Source of the DNA: Asanoa hainanensis | Lineage (GTDB): Bacteria; Actinomycetota; Actinomycetes; Mycobacteriales; Micromonosporaceae | Assembly: GCF_900188485.1 (NCBI RefSeq) | Contig: NZ_FZPH01000004.1 | Coordinates: 347,542-411,541, forward strand | Direction of reading: 5' to 3' | DNA: 64,000 nt | Position numbers and translations under genes: made by a program | The notes under the pieces: model-generated | The model's database searches: none | What the model was told of the DNA's origin: nothing | The model's input: the letters and a program-made list of their open reading frames with translations, nothing else | Part shown: positions 8,590-15,868 of the stretch, piece after piece | How the letters are laid out: each line of letters begins with the position of its first letter | Position numbering within the stretch: the first letter of the stretch is position 1

Positions 8590-9228
8590 TCAGCCGCAGG
8601 TGTTCAGCATCGTCTGGAGCGCCGACTTCTCCGACGACTGGAGGCGTAGGCCCCAGTAGTACTTGCTGGCGATCCACATCTTGGCGTACGTGCAGCGGTA
8701 GGCCGTCCGGGACGGCTGCCAGGTCGACGGGTCCTGGTCGCCCTTCGACTGGTTGACGTTGTCCGTCACCGCGATCAGCTGCGGCCGGGACAGGTCGTTG
8801 GCGAAGGACTGGCGGCGGGCCGTGGTCCAGCTGCTCGCACCCGACCGCCAGGCCTCGGCCAGCGGCACCACGTGGTCGATGTCGACGTCCGCGGCGTTGG
8901 ACCAGGTGGCGCCGTCGTACGGGCTGTACCAGCTCCCGGACGTGGCGGCGCAGGAGCTGTTGACCACGACGTTGCTGCCGTCGCGGCGCAGCACCGTCTC
9001 GCGGGTGTTGCAGGCGCCGGAGATGGTGATCCAGTGCGGGAACAGGTCCCGGGAGTAGCCGCTCGACGAGCCTTCCGCGGCCACGGTAAGGGCGTTGAGC
9101 TGGGACTGGGCGCTGGCGGTCGAGGGGATGCCGGGCGGGGTCGCGTTGGCCGGGGTGGCCGCCAGGGTGGCGACGGCGACCGCGGCCAGGATCGCCGCGG
9201 TCAGGGTGCGCCGACGGGATCGGAACAT
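8590..9228 (-). CDS. Secreted HNH/DUF1524 endonuclease
   Basis: A 212-residue protein. Residues 1-29 form a Sec signal peptide ending 'ATPANA'. The mature domain carries the HNH core 'VDIDHVVPLAEAW' (His119 as general base) followed by 'NVNQSKGDQDPSTW' with the Asn and Lys typical of DUF1524/GmrSD-type HNH nucleases. Four cysteines (in 'GACNTR', 'SSCAAT', 'YRCTY' and the C-terminal 'NTCG') fit disulfides in an extracellular enzyme. ATG 9228 was chosen because GGAGG lies 5 bases upstream. Probable role: extracellular DNA degradation for nutrient or competition. It is a single-gene unit ended by the hairpin at 8548-8580. Confidence 0.88.
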   Translation of the reverse strand: MFRSRRRTLTAAILAAVAVATLAATPANATPPGIPSTASAQSQLNALTVAAEGSSSGYSRDLFPHWITISGACNTRETVLRRDGSNVVVNSSCAATSGSWYSPYDGATWSNAADVDIDHVVPLAEAWRSGASSWTTARRQSFANDLSRPQLIAVTDNVNQSKGDQDPSTWQPSRTAYRCTYAKMWIASKYYWGLRLQSSEKSALQTMLNTCG

Positions 9229-9307
9229 GATGCCTCCAAATGGGGGGTACGGAGACATCGATCATGAGCGATAAGTGTTGCCGGGCGGTAGAGGGCAGAT
9301 GAACCGA

Positions 9308-9799
9308 TCAGCTCTTGCGGACGACCCGCTCGCCCTCGCCGGGCTTCCAGATCGTGACAAGGAGGGCGCCGTCATCGATGGTGACCGACGACCCGCCGGT
9401 CAGCTCGGCGACGTAGAACGGGTCGAACTCCTGCCCGCGCAGGTCGAAGCCGCTCTCCGCGAACAGCGCGTTGGCGAACCGCTGGTGCAGCGCCCGGTCC
9501 TGGTCGTCGCGGACCGTGCCGAACAGCTTGACGTCGCCCTCGCCGACATGCGGGTCCACTGTGGCCGTGTGCAGGCAGAACCGCCCGTCCCGGGCCAGGT
9601 CGGCGAACTTCGTGGTGTGCGGCATGCCGACCAGCAGCAGGCGGCCCTCGAAGACGCGTGGCTCGATCGGGCTGATCCGCGGTGAGCCGTCGGCCCGCAC
9701 GGTGGCGAGCAGGCACAGGTTGCCGGTCGCGGCGTGCCGCCGCTGGAAGATCTCGGAGACGCGGGGTGCTTCCTCGACGAATTCCGACCAGGTCGCCAT
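9308..9799 (-). CDS. Pyridoxamine 5'-phosphate oxidase-like flavin/F420-type protein
   Basis: A 163-residue protein with the split-barrel PNPOx fold. The 'NLCLLATVRADGSPRISPIE' strands begin at about residue 27, followed by 'GRLLLVGMPHTTKFADLARD' and 'VKLFGTVRD'. The 'HTTKFADLARDGRF' segment is characteristic of the actinobacterial FMN/F420-binding subgroup. It is probably an oxidoreductase or cofactor-binding protein of unknown substrate. The longer frame reaching 10042 runs through a terminator hairpin, so I chose ATG 9799, which has GAGG nearby. It stands alone on the minus strand. Confidence 0.85.
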   Translation of the reverse strand: MATWSEFVEEAPRVSEIFQRRHAATGNLCLLATVRADGSPRISPIEPRVFEGRLLLVGMPHTTKFADLARDGRFCLHTATVDPHVGEGDVKLFGTVRDDQDRALHQRFANALFAESGFDLRGQEFDPFYVAELTGGSSVTIDDGALLVTIWKPGEGERVVRKS

Positions 9800-9812
9800 G
9801 ACCTCGCATCCT

Positions 9813-9845
9813 ACGGTGGCCGGCCGGTTGCGGGCCGGCCACCGT
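9813..9845 (-). terminator. Hairpin terminator
   Basis: A perfect 13-bp stem (9813-9825 with 9833-9845) and a 7-base loop follows the stop of the minus-strand gene at 9856 and precedes the PNPOx start. Confidence 0.75.
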
Positions 9846-9855
9846 GGAGTGACCG

Positions 9856-10887
9856 TCAGTCGACGGTGGGCGGTGCGGTCCGGGCCGCTTCCTTCAGGGC
9901 CGCGGCGGCGCCGGCGTACGGGTTGTAGGTGTAGGCCCGGGACACCCCGCCGGGGATCGTGAAGTACTCCGATACCAGCTTCGCCGGGTCGCTGGCGAGC
10001 TCGCCCCGGCCGGGCAGGTCGTTGCCGTCGTCCCAGCCCCACGGCGCGTTGGCCGAGTTCGTCGAACAGCCCCAGGTGCCCGAGCCGCAGCCGCCGGAGG
10101 TGTCGCCGGCGAAGGTGCCGAGGCTGGCGAACAGGTTGGCGTTGGCCCGCTGGGCCCAGAGGCCGCCGGTCGCGAAGATGTCGATGAGCTTGTAGCGGAC
10201 GTCGCGGTCGTTGCCGCCCGTCGGCTCCTCGGCCACAGTGGACGGGTAGTGGATCAGGCCGTCGCCGTTGATGGCGTACTGCGGGAACGCCTTGAGGCCG
10301 TGCCCCTGCGCCTCCTGCGCGGTGACGGGATGCGCGAACGCGTCGTGCGGTGACGACTGGAGCTGGAGCGTGCCGTCGACCGTCTCCCGGCCGCTGGTCC
10401 AGGTGCTGCCCGCCGGCGTGTACGAGAAGAAGTCGCTGTGCGCGACGGTGACCGCGCCACGCAACACACCGTAGGGCGAGCCGTCCCGTTCGACGGCGAG
10501 CAGCACGCCCTCGCCGTCGTTCTCGTGCTCCGTCTCGAAGAACGGGTGGTCGGTCCAGTCGCGGGGATGGAAGAACAGGTAGGTGAGGTACCAGTGGGTG
10601 CTGGTCTCGACCACCGAGTAGTAGGCGTGCGCCGGCAGCGCCGCGGTCGCGGCCCGATCCCAGTTGTCCCGCCCGTCGAGATTGCCGTCGAAGTCAACCG
10701 CAGCGATGTAGTCGGCCCGCCCACCGAGCGCATGACTCCCGGTGGCGTCGACGTCCTGGTGATGAATGGGCGCCCACCGCAAGGCAAGCTCCGCCCGACT
10801 AACCGCGGCATGGGCCGGGGTGGCCAGCACTGTGGCGCTCAGTGCCAGCGTCGCGAGGGTGGCGAGAAACCTGTTCCTGACGAGCAT
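9856..10887 (-). CDS. Secreted protein of unknown function
   Basis: A 343-residue protein with a clear Sec signal peptide (residues 1-28, ending 'ATPAHA'). The mature part has 'RWAPIHHQDVD', a 'HWYLTYLFFHPRDW' segment and 'HPFFETEHENDGEG', a histidine/acid-rich pattern faintly like NPP1 or Vps62-type secreted proteins but lacking their 'GHRHDWE' signature. The region 'GGCGSGTWGCS' offers a cysteine pair. I do not recognise the family securely. It is a single gene with a GGGAG site upstream and a hairpin terminator downstream at 9813-9845. Extracellular location is well supported; function is unknown. Confidence 0.8.
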   Translation of the reverse strand: MLVRNRFLATLATLALSATVLATPAHAAVSRAELALRWAPIHHQDVDATGSHALGGRADYIAAVDFDGNLDGRDNWDRAATAALPAHAYYSVVETSTHWYLTYLFFHPRDWTDHPFFETEHENDGEGVLLAVERDGSPYGVLRGAVTVAHSDFFSYTPAGSTWTSGRETVDGTLQLQSSPHDAFAHPVTAQEAQGHGLKAFPQYAINGDGLIHYPSTVAEEPTGGNDRDVRYKLIDIFATGGLWAQRANANLFASLGTFAGDTSGGCGSGTWGCSTNSANAPWGWDDGNDLPGRGELASDPAKLVSEYFTIPGGVSRAYTYNPYAGAAAALKEAARTAPPTVD

Positions 10888-11116
10888 TCTGTCGCTCCCG
10901 CGTCCGAAGTGGTTGAACCACCACGGATCCTGCTGGGCGCAGGCGTCCGCCTGGCGACATAAAGATAGACGATTTTCAACGTCCTTGCGAAGCGGACCCG
11001 GCTCGGAGCGAAGCGGAGTTGGCGCGCGGGAGCAAGCGGTCGTGCCCCAGGCGGACGTGCGTAAATCCGGCTCCTGATCTTGCTTGGTCTCGTTCGTCAG
11101 CCTTTGATCTTGCGTT

Positions 11117-12475
11117 TTACCGTCTGATCCGGCGTCGAAGTGAACGTGCGCTGTCGTCTAGTTGGCGTCGGATGACGGAGGGGGTGAAGCGACGCAGTGG
11201 GCGGACGGGCTCGGGACGCGGGCGGTTGATGGCGGGGGAGACCGACTCGGTGTCCGGGTCCAGGTCGTTGATCAAGCGGTCGATGTGGCCGACGAGAGCA
11301 CCGTTCACTCGCCAGATCGCTGGTTCCGTCTTGGCGTCCTCCTGGAGTTGGTACGTGGTCTCGTCGCGCAGGAAGCGGGCCCGGCGCAGGGCGTGCCGCA
11401 GCGGTTCCGGGCTCGGCGGCGCCAGCGTCACGTCGGAGGCGATCACGACGCCGAACGCGAAGATCGCGTCGGCGAGCGCGTCGATCAGGCGGGACAGGCT
11501 CAGTGCCACCCACGGGCCGGGCGGGTGTGCCGCGGCGTCACCCGAGCGGCGGTCGAGCAACGCGCGGGCCAGCCCGCGCACGGAGATCGCCGAGAACTCC
11601 AGCGCGGTGAGGCCGGGGCGCATGGTGACCGGGATGTGCGCGGTGCGGGTGGCGCGCGGATTGAGCCGCACGCTGTCTTCGGCCTGCGCCAGGGTGTCGC
11701 GGGCCTTGCCGATCAACGACTCCACGTTGCGGGCACGGCGCAGCCCTTCGGTGGCCCGCTCGGCCGTCCAGTCCGACTGCACCCAGCCCGCCATGTCCCG
11801 GAGTTGCTTGCCTATCTCGGCGGCGAGCGTGCCGATGGCGTTGCCGGCGGGCTGCACGTAGACCCGCGGCAGGGCGACACTCACCAGGACAGCGACGGCA
11901 GCGCCGATCAGGGTCTCGTAGACCCGTTCCATCCCGACATCCGTGCTGCCGGCGACGGCGAGCACGAGCATCGCGGAGATCGGCACTTCCAAGGCGTGGT
12001 CACCGAGCCTGAGCGCGTACGCGATCGTCATCGACGCCGCCACGGTCACGCCCAGGCTCCACCAGTGCAGGCCGAAGACGCTCGAGAGCACGACGGCGAG
12101 CAGGACACCAGCGATCACACTGCCGATCCGCTCCCAACCTGAGCGGATGCTCTTGATCGGGCTCACCTGGACGACCAGCAGGGCGGTCAGCGCCGCGACA
12201 ATCGGGGGCTCGGTGCTCGGGAGTCCCTCGGCCAGGACGAACGCGAGGACCGTGGCGAGCACGACCTTGATCGTCCGAAGGCCCGGAACGGGCTCCTGCC
12301 CGCGGATCTTGGCCCACAGGCGGCGCTTGCGGGACGCGGTGGGCCCGATATCGGCGGGCTCGGCCGGGGCCAGCAGGTCACCGGTGACCCGGACGCTCTC
12401 GGTGGCGATCCGGCGTGCTTTCGCCGTGGGTCGCCCGACCGCGCCCGAACGTCCGTGCCGCGAGCCTCTCGACAT
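11117..12475 (-). CDS. FUSC-family / aromatic acid exporter-type membrane protein
   Basis: A 452-residue protein. After a basic cytoplasmic N-terminus (1-68) come about six hydrophobic helices (about 69-206), including 'TIKVVLATVLAFVLAEGL', 'PIVAALTALLVVQVSP' and 'RIGSVIAGVLLAVVLSSVF'. This is the layout of the FUSC/DUF939 half-transporter (YdhK, PET, fusaric acid resistance). A long soluble helical C-terminal domain (about 215-452) follows. Members export aromatic acids or similar small molecules, but the substrate here is unknown. It is monocistronic. A hairpin lies about 45 bp upstream of the start. Confidence 0.85.
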   Translation of the reverse strand: MSRGSRHGRSGAVGRPTAKARRIATESVRVTGDLLAPAEPADIGPTASRKRRLWAKIRGQEPVPGLRTIKVVLATVLAFVLAEGLPSTEPPIVAALTALLVVQVSPIKSIRSGWERIGSVIAGVLLAVVLSSVFGLHWWSLGVTVAASMTIAYALRLGDHALEVPISAMLVLAVAGSTDVGMERVYETLIGAAVAVLVSVALPRVYVQPAGNAIGTLAAEIGKQLRDMAGWVQSDWTAERATEGLRRARNVESLIGKARDTLAQAEDSVRLNPRATRTAHIPVTMRPGLTALEFSAISVRGLARALLDRRSGDAAAHPPGPWVALSLSRLIDALADAIFAFGVVIASDVTLAPPSPEPLRHALRRARFLRDETTYQLQEDAKTEPAIWRVNGALVGHIDRLINDLDPDTESVSPAINRPRPEPVRPLRRFTPSVIRRQLDDSARSLRRRIRR

Positions 12476-12517
12476 AGCCCTCCCGACCAGCCGTTACAAC
12501 TGATCGAGTTTACCGGC

Positions 12518-12558
12518 GGGGCCCCTTTCCCGCGCCGTGCCCACGGGAGAGGGGCCCC
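12518..12558. repeat. GC-rich hairpin between divergent genes
   Basis: Two 15-base arms (12518-12532 and 12544-12558) pair at 14 of 15 positions around an 11-base loop. It looks like a terminator but lies between the divergent FUSC gene and rpmJ, so it may act as a leader attenuator or simply block read-through. Confidence 0.5.
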
Positions 12559-12745
12559 TGAGATGCGGACTGCCGGAGGCTCAGCCGCAGTGGCCTGGTG
12601 AGGTCCAACGGTACGGTCCGTAGCAGAGTGACGCAAGAAGCTTATCGATGCGTCGCAAGAACCGAACTGCACTTGCGTTGTGGAATGCGCGGGGTGGTCA
12701 TTGCGTTGCACACGCTGCACGTCAACGAACGGAAAGAGGCTTCTC

Positions 12746-12868
12746 ATGAAGGTCCGAACCTCGCTGCGTTCCCTGGCCCGCAAGCCCGGCGCGAAGATCG
12801 TCCGCCGGCGCGGCCGGATCATGGTGCTGAACCGGAAGAACCCCCGCTTCAGCGGCCGTCAGGGCTGA
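12746..12868 (+). CDS. rpmJ: 50S ribosomal protein L36, zinc-free (C-minus) type
   Basis: A 40-residue, strongly basic protein '[17 protein letters not shown]...' that matches ribosomal protein L36. The usual zinc-ribbon cysteines are absent, so this is the C-minus (type B, ykgO-like) paralogue, used by many bacteria when zinc is scarce. The ATG has AAAGAGG 7 bases upstream. In other actinomycetes these paralogues are often under Zur control, but I saw no convincing Zur palindrome in the upstream 250 bases. Its last 20 bases overlap the 3' end of the convergent methyltransferase gene. Confidence 0.93.
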   Translation: MKVRTSLRSLARKPGAKIVRRRGRIMVLNRKNPRFSGRQG

Positions 12869-13580
12869 GTCCCACAAGTAGCGTGCGCGGAGGGCGGTCC
12901 TCGTCGGTTTCCTCGATGACCGCCCTCGCCACGAAACCCGTCTCCCGCAACAGTCTTAGCCACGTCGCCGTCGGGTACAGGCCTGTCTCGTGCGTCTCGT
13001 GCACGGCGGTCGTCCGGCCATCGGCGTCGCGAAGCAGGAACGCGTACTCGGTCAGGGTCGTGGTGTCGTCCGGGTCGGGGTCGTAGGACCAGCTCAGATA
13101 GCGCGCGGCCCGACCGTCGGCCCCGTCGACCCCGCCGTGGTCGGTCTCGGGCCGGAAGCTCTCGGCGGTCGCGTCAGGCACGAACAGGGCTGACCCACCA
13201 GGCTTCGTGTGTACGAAGGCGGTCTCGAGCGCTTGTCGTAGGTGGGCCTCGGTGGTCATGTAATCGATCGCGTCGTGCACGAAGACGGCGTCGAACTGTT
13301 CCCCGAGTCGCACAGTGCGCATGTCGCCCTGGATGTGCGTCAGCTCGGGGTTGATCTTCCTCGACTCGGCGAGCATGTCGGGCTCGAGGTCGACGAGCGT
13401 GAGGGCGAAGTGCTCCTTGAGGTGCACGGCGTTGTGCCCGCCGCCGCTCCCGAGCTCGAGCACGGTGTTCGCGTCTCTCAGCAACGTGGCGGCGAAGCCG
13501 GCCTCCGCGGCGTAGTCGTCGACCCGAGAGATCAGCGGCCACCAGGGAGCCAGATCTTGGTAGAACCGATGCCCGCTCAC
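12849..13580 (-). CDS. Class I SAM-dependent methyltransferase
   Basis: A 243-residue protein with motif I '[16 protein letters not shown]' (about residues 38-53), acidic motif II '[11 protein letters not shown]', motif post-II '[13 protein letters not shown]' and '[11 protein letters not shown]' of motif III/IV. The fold is Methyltransf_11/25-like; the substrate is unknown. The frame is open to 13859 through the tRNA genes, so I took the GTG at 13580 ('[14 protein letters not shown]'), which fits the usual N-terminus of the family. It converges on, and overlaps, rpmJ. Confidence 0.85.
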   Translation of the reverse strand: MSGHRFYQDLAPWWPLISRVDDYAAEAGFAATLLRDANTVLELGSGGGHNAVHLKEHFALTLVDLEPDMLAESRKINPELTHIQGDMRTVRLGEQFDAVFVHDAIDYMTTEAHLRQALETAFVHTKPGGSALFVPDATAESFRPETDHGGVDGADGRAARYLSWSYDPDPDDTTTLTEYAFLLRDADGRTTAVHETHETGLYPTATWLRLLRETGFVARAVIEETDEDRPPRTLLVGLSPDGR

Positions 13581-13729
13581 ACCCCAATTGTCGTTGCTGT
13601 GTCGCCTGGTTTTCGGGGTGCCGGGTTTGTCCGGTTGGTCGCTTCGACGCGCCCGGGGTACCCCGAGTTGGCATGTGCCGGGAGGCTCGGCTAAAGTTCT
13701 CATCCGTCGCCAGAAACACCAAGCGACAT

Positions 13730-13802
13730 GCGGACGTAGCGCAGTTGGTAGCGCATCACCTTGCCAAGGTGAGGGTCGCGGGTTCGAGTCCCGTCGTCCG
13801 CT
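13730..13802 (+). tRNA. tRNA-Gly(GCC)
   Basis: A 73-nt cloverleaf: acceptor GCGGACG pairs with CGTCCGC, the D loop contains AGTTGGTAG, the anticodon loop is TTGCCAA (anticodon GCC), and the T arm is GCGGGTTCGAGTCCCGT. CCA is not encoded. First of three clustered tRNA genes. Confidence 0.97.
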
Positions 13803-13823
13803 CGGCACGTTGACGGAGAACAC

Positions 13824-13894
13824 GGTGGAGTGGCCGAGAGGCGAGGCAACGGCCTGCAAAGCCGTCTACACGGGTTCAAATCCCGTCTCCACCT
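13824..13894 (+). tRNA. tRNA-Cys(GCA)
   Basis: A 71-nt cloverleaf: acceptor GGTGGAG with CTCCACC, anticodon loop CTGCAAA (anticodon GCA), and T arm ACGGGTTCAAATCCCGT. No encoded CCA. Second of three clustered tRNA genes. Confidence 0.96.
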
Positions 13895-13911
13895 CGCGAG
13901 ACCAATAGCAA

Positions 13912-13986
13912 GGGCGATTGGCGCAGTGGGAGCGCGCTTCCTTGACACGGAAGAGGTCACTGGTTCAAACCCAGTATCGCCCACCA
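13912..13986 (+). tRNA. tRNA-Val(GAC), integration target
   Basis: Acceptor GGGCGAT pairs with ATCGCCC, the anticodon stem is CTTCC/GGAAG around TTGACAC (anticodon GAC), and the T arm is CTGGTTCAAACCCAG; CCA is encoded at 13984-13986. The 3' part from 13939 on is duplicated at 28037-28085, which marks this gene as the attachment site of the integrative element. Confidence 0.97.
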
Positions 13987-13987
13987 G
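13939..13987 (+). repeat. Left attachment site core
   Basis: 49 bp identical to 28037-28085 (offset 14,098). It begins inside the 5' side of the tRNA-Val anticodon stem and ends one base past the encoded CCA. It diverges at both ends (C versus A at 13988/28086). Confidence 0.95.
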
Positions 13988-13990
13988 CTC

Positions 13991-14023
13991 AGAGGCCATG
14001 ACCTATCGAAGGTCATGGCCTCT
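13991..14023 (+). terminator. Terminator after tRNA-Val
   Basis: A perfect 13-bp stem (13991-14003 with 14011-14023), a 7-base loop and TTT at the end. It lies inside the element and replaces the chromosomal terminator, which now stands at 28089-28122. Confidence 0.85.
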
Positions 14024-14051
14024 TTCGCATCCTGAGTGACTAACTGAGTGA

Positions 14052-15221
14052 CTACGGTTCCTCGGCTGTCGCGTGCGCGAAGATCTTGTCCATGGTCGCG
14101 GCGCCGTGGAGCAGCACCGGGCGCAGCTCGTGCCGGTAGACAGCCTCCGTCACCCGCGTCCCGGCGTGGCCCACGAGCGGCGCGATCTCCTCGACGGTGA
14201 CCCCAGCCTCCGACATCAGCGAGACAAAGCTGTGCCGCAGTTCCCGTGGCGTCCAGTCCTTCGGGTTGAGGCCCGCGGCCTTGATCACGCGGCGGAACGC
14301 GCGGCGGACGTTGGCCGCGTCGAGCTGGGTTCCGACCGTGCTCGTGAAGACGAGATCGCTCTCGTGCCAGTCCTTGCCCGCGGCCTTCCGATCTTCGATC
14401 TGCCGGTCGCGTTGGCGCGTGAGGGCGACGACGCAGCGCTTCGGGAGCGCGAGGGTGCGGCGGGACTTGCGGGTCTTCGTGTCGCCACCCTCCCGGACCG
14501 AGCGCCAGACCATCACCGACGGCGGTACGGGCGGGGCCTGCTCCGGTCTGCCGATGAGGTCGACGTGATCCCATCGGAGCGGACGGAGTTCTTCCGTGCG
14601 TGCACCGATCAGCATCGAGAGAACGATGTATGCCTCAAGAGCTGTCCCTTCCGCAGCGTCGAGCAGCGCTTGCGCCTCGACGAGGGTGAGCGACTTCGAG
14701 GGACGCCCTTCCTGGCCCTTCGGGATGGTGCAGAGTTCGACGACGTTGCGCTTCACCTTGTCGCGCGCCATCGCACGGCGGACGGCGCGGTTGAGCATGG
14801 AGTGGAGAATGCCGACGGTGCTGCTGCTGAGCGTCTTCGCGTTGGCCGCGAGCCACTTCTCGACGTCGAGGGCGCTCAGCTCGCGGAGCTTCCTCGCGCC
14901 GAGCTTCGGAACCACGTGGGTCGCGGCCAGCGTCTGGTACTTGTCGATGGTGGCTTGAGATCGATCGCTGAGTCCGTAGGAGAGCCAGTCGTTCACCGCG
15001 TCGGCGACGGTGTATCCGGTCGCTGCGATGGCCAGTCCGTCTTCGTAGTCGCGCATGACCTTCTTGAGCTTGGCCCTCGCCTCGGTCTTGGTCTTGCCGC
15101 TTCCCCGCCGGACGATCCGCTTGCCCGCGGGGGTGTAGCCGATGGTGACCGAGGCGATCCAGCGTTGCCGCTTCTCGTCCCAGTGGATTCCGCCGTCACC
15201 TCGGCCGCGTCGCTCGGTCAT
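14052..15221 (-). CDS. int: Tyrosine recombinase / AICE integrase
   Basis: A 389-residue phage-type integrase. The N-terminal arm-binding and SAM-like core-binding domains (to about residue 165) include 'GIHWDEKRQRWIASVTIGY'. The catalytic domain follows: Arg208 in 'GARTEELRPLRW', a Lys near 'KTRKSRRTL', Arg329-His330 in 'TPRELRHSF', His352 in 'LVGHAGTRV' and nucleophile Tyr362 in 'TEAVYRH'. ATG 15221 overlaps the xis stop (ATGA), the usual xis-int coupling; the longer frame to 15416 lies inside xis. It mediates site-specific recombination at tRNA-Val, and its stop is 65 bp from the left att core. Confidence 0.95.
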   Translation of the reverse strand: MTERRGRGDGGIHWDEKRQRWIASVTIGYTPAGKRIVRRGSGKTKTEARAKLKKVMRDYEDGLAIAATGYTVADAVNDWLSYGLSDRSQATIDKYQTLAATHVVPKLGARKLRELSALDVEKWLAANAKTLSSSTVGILHSMLNRAVRRAMARDKVKRNVVELCTIPKGQEGRPSKSLTLVEAQALLDAAEGTALEAYIVLSMLIGARTEELRPLRWDHVDLIGRPEQAPPVPPSVMVWRSVREGGDTKTRKSRRTLALPKRCVVALTRQRDRQIEDRKAAGKDWHESDLVFTSTVGTQLDAANVRRAFRRVIKAAGLNPKDWTPRELRHSFVSLMSEAGVTVEEIAPLVGHAGTRVTEAVYRHELRPVLLHGAATMDKIFAHATAEEP

Positions 15222-15463
15222 GCCGCTTTCCTCTCGCTGGCTTCGGATTCGAGGAGGGCGACGTACTCGGCGATGGCGGTTGCCGAGACGAGTCGCGTCC
15301 GTCCTTGGGTCACGGTGCGGAGGCGACCGGCCCGGATCTGCTCGTAGATGACGGAGCGGCTGAGGCTGAGTAGCCGCATGGCTTCTGGGATGCGGTACAT
15401 CGCCTTCTGCCGGCATCCGTCGCCCGGTATCAGCCGCAGCGGTTGTGTCGCTCGCTCTTCCAC
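15218..15463 (-). CDS. xis: Excisionase / recombination directionality factor
   Basis: An 81-residue protein with a MerR-like winged helix: 'YRIPEAMRLLSLSRSVIYEQ' followed by 'IRAGRLRTVTQGRTRLVS', the standard Xis/AlpA layout. The GTG start at 15463 has GGAGGGG upstream. It overlaps int by 4 bases and should promote excision of the element with Int. Confidence 0.9.
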   Translation of the reverse strand: MEERATQPLRLIPGDGCRQKAMYRIPEAMRLLSLSRSVIYEQIRAGRLRTVTQGRTRLVSATAIAEYVALLESEASERKAA

Positions 15464-15476
15464 GGGTCCCCTCCTC

Positions 15477-15728
15477 TCAGCGGTTGCCGTCGCGGTGGAT
15501 GCGGAGTGCCTCGTTGATGAGGTGCGTGCCGTAGCGCAGTCGTAGCCCGGTGGCGTCGCAGCGTCGGCATGTTCGGAAGGTGCGCCCGTAGCGGCGCCGG
15601 ACGAGGCCGGTTCCGCCGCATGTGCGGCAGCGGCGGAACGGGGCGATCCAGCAGAGGGTGAGGTAGCAGACGGTGAGCAGCGGCAGGGCAGCGCAGCCGA
15701 TGCTCCCTAGCAATGTCGAGTGGTCCAT
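15477..15728 (-). CDS. Small membrane protein with paired CxxC zinc ribbon
   Basis: An 83-residue protein. Residues about 8-29 are hydrophobic (one TM helix), followed by two DnaJ-like half-sites, 'CRTCGGTG' and 'CRRCDATG', spaced by 'LVRRRYGRTFRT'. This is a probable zinc-binding cytoplasmic tail. The ATG at 15728 has GGAGAAGG upstream, and the gene ends 13 bp before xis. Similar small proteins lie beside int/xis in other AICEs; the function is unknown. It occupies the place where repSA is found in pSAM2. Confidence 0.75.
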   Translation of the reverse strand: MDHSTLLGSIGCAALPLLTVCYLTLCWIAPFRRCRTCGGTGLVRRRYGRTFRTCRRCDATGLRLRYGTHLINEALRIHRDGNR

Positions 15729-15768
15729 GACCTTCTCCGGCGGGTTTGAGGAGGGGTGGTGGGCCTGA

Positions 15769-15860
15769 CCGCTAGCGCGCTAGCGGCCAGCAGGAGGCCG
15801 GTTCGAGGTGCTAGCGGCGGTGCTAGGTCTTGCGCGGTCGGGGCGCTAGACCTAGCACCG
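15769..15860. repeat. CTAG-rich palindrome cluster
   Basis: A perfect 18-bp palindrome CCGCTAGCGCGCTAGCGG at 15769-15786, a further GCTAGC at about 15810, and a 13-bp perfect inverted repeat (15818-15830, CGGTGCTAGGTCT, with 15848-15860) around a 17-base loop. There are six CTAG tetranucleotides within 90 bases of a GC-rich genome. It lies between the transfer ATPase gene and the small zinc-ribbon gene. It could be the cis-acting transfer locus (clt), a replication origin, or in part the terminator of the transfer gene. Confidence 0.6.
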
Positions 15861-15868
15861 CGCGGCGG

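Noticed and set aside
10980..11110. Repeated TGATCTTGC words near 11075-11110 as a regulatory site
   Set aside because: Only two imperfect copies, and the word is common in actinomycete intergenic DNA; no symmetry or spacing pattern supports a site.
13581..13859. N-terminal extension of the methyltransferase across the tRNA genes
   Set aside because: It would translate tRNA-Gly and tRNA-Cys antisense strands; GTG 13580 gives the usual family N-terminus.
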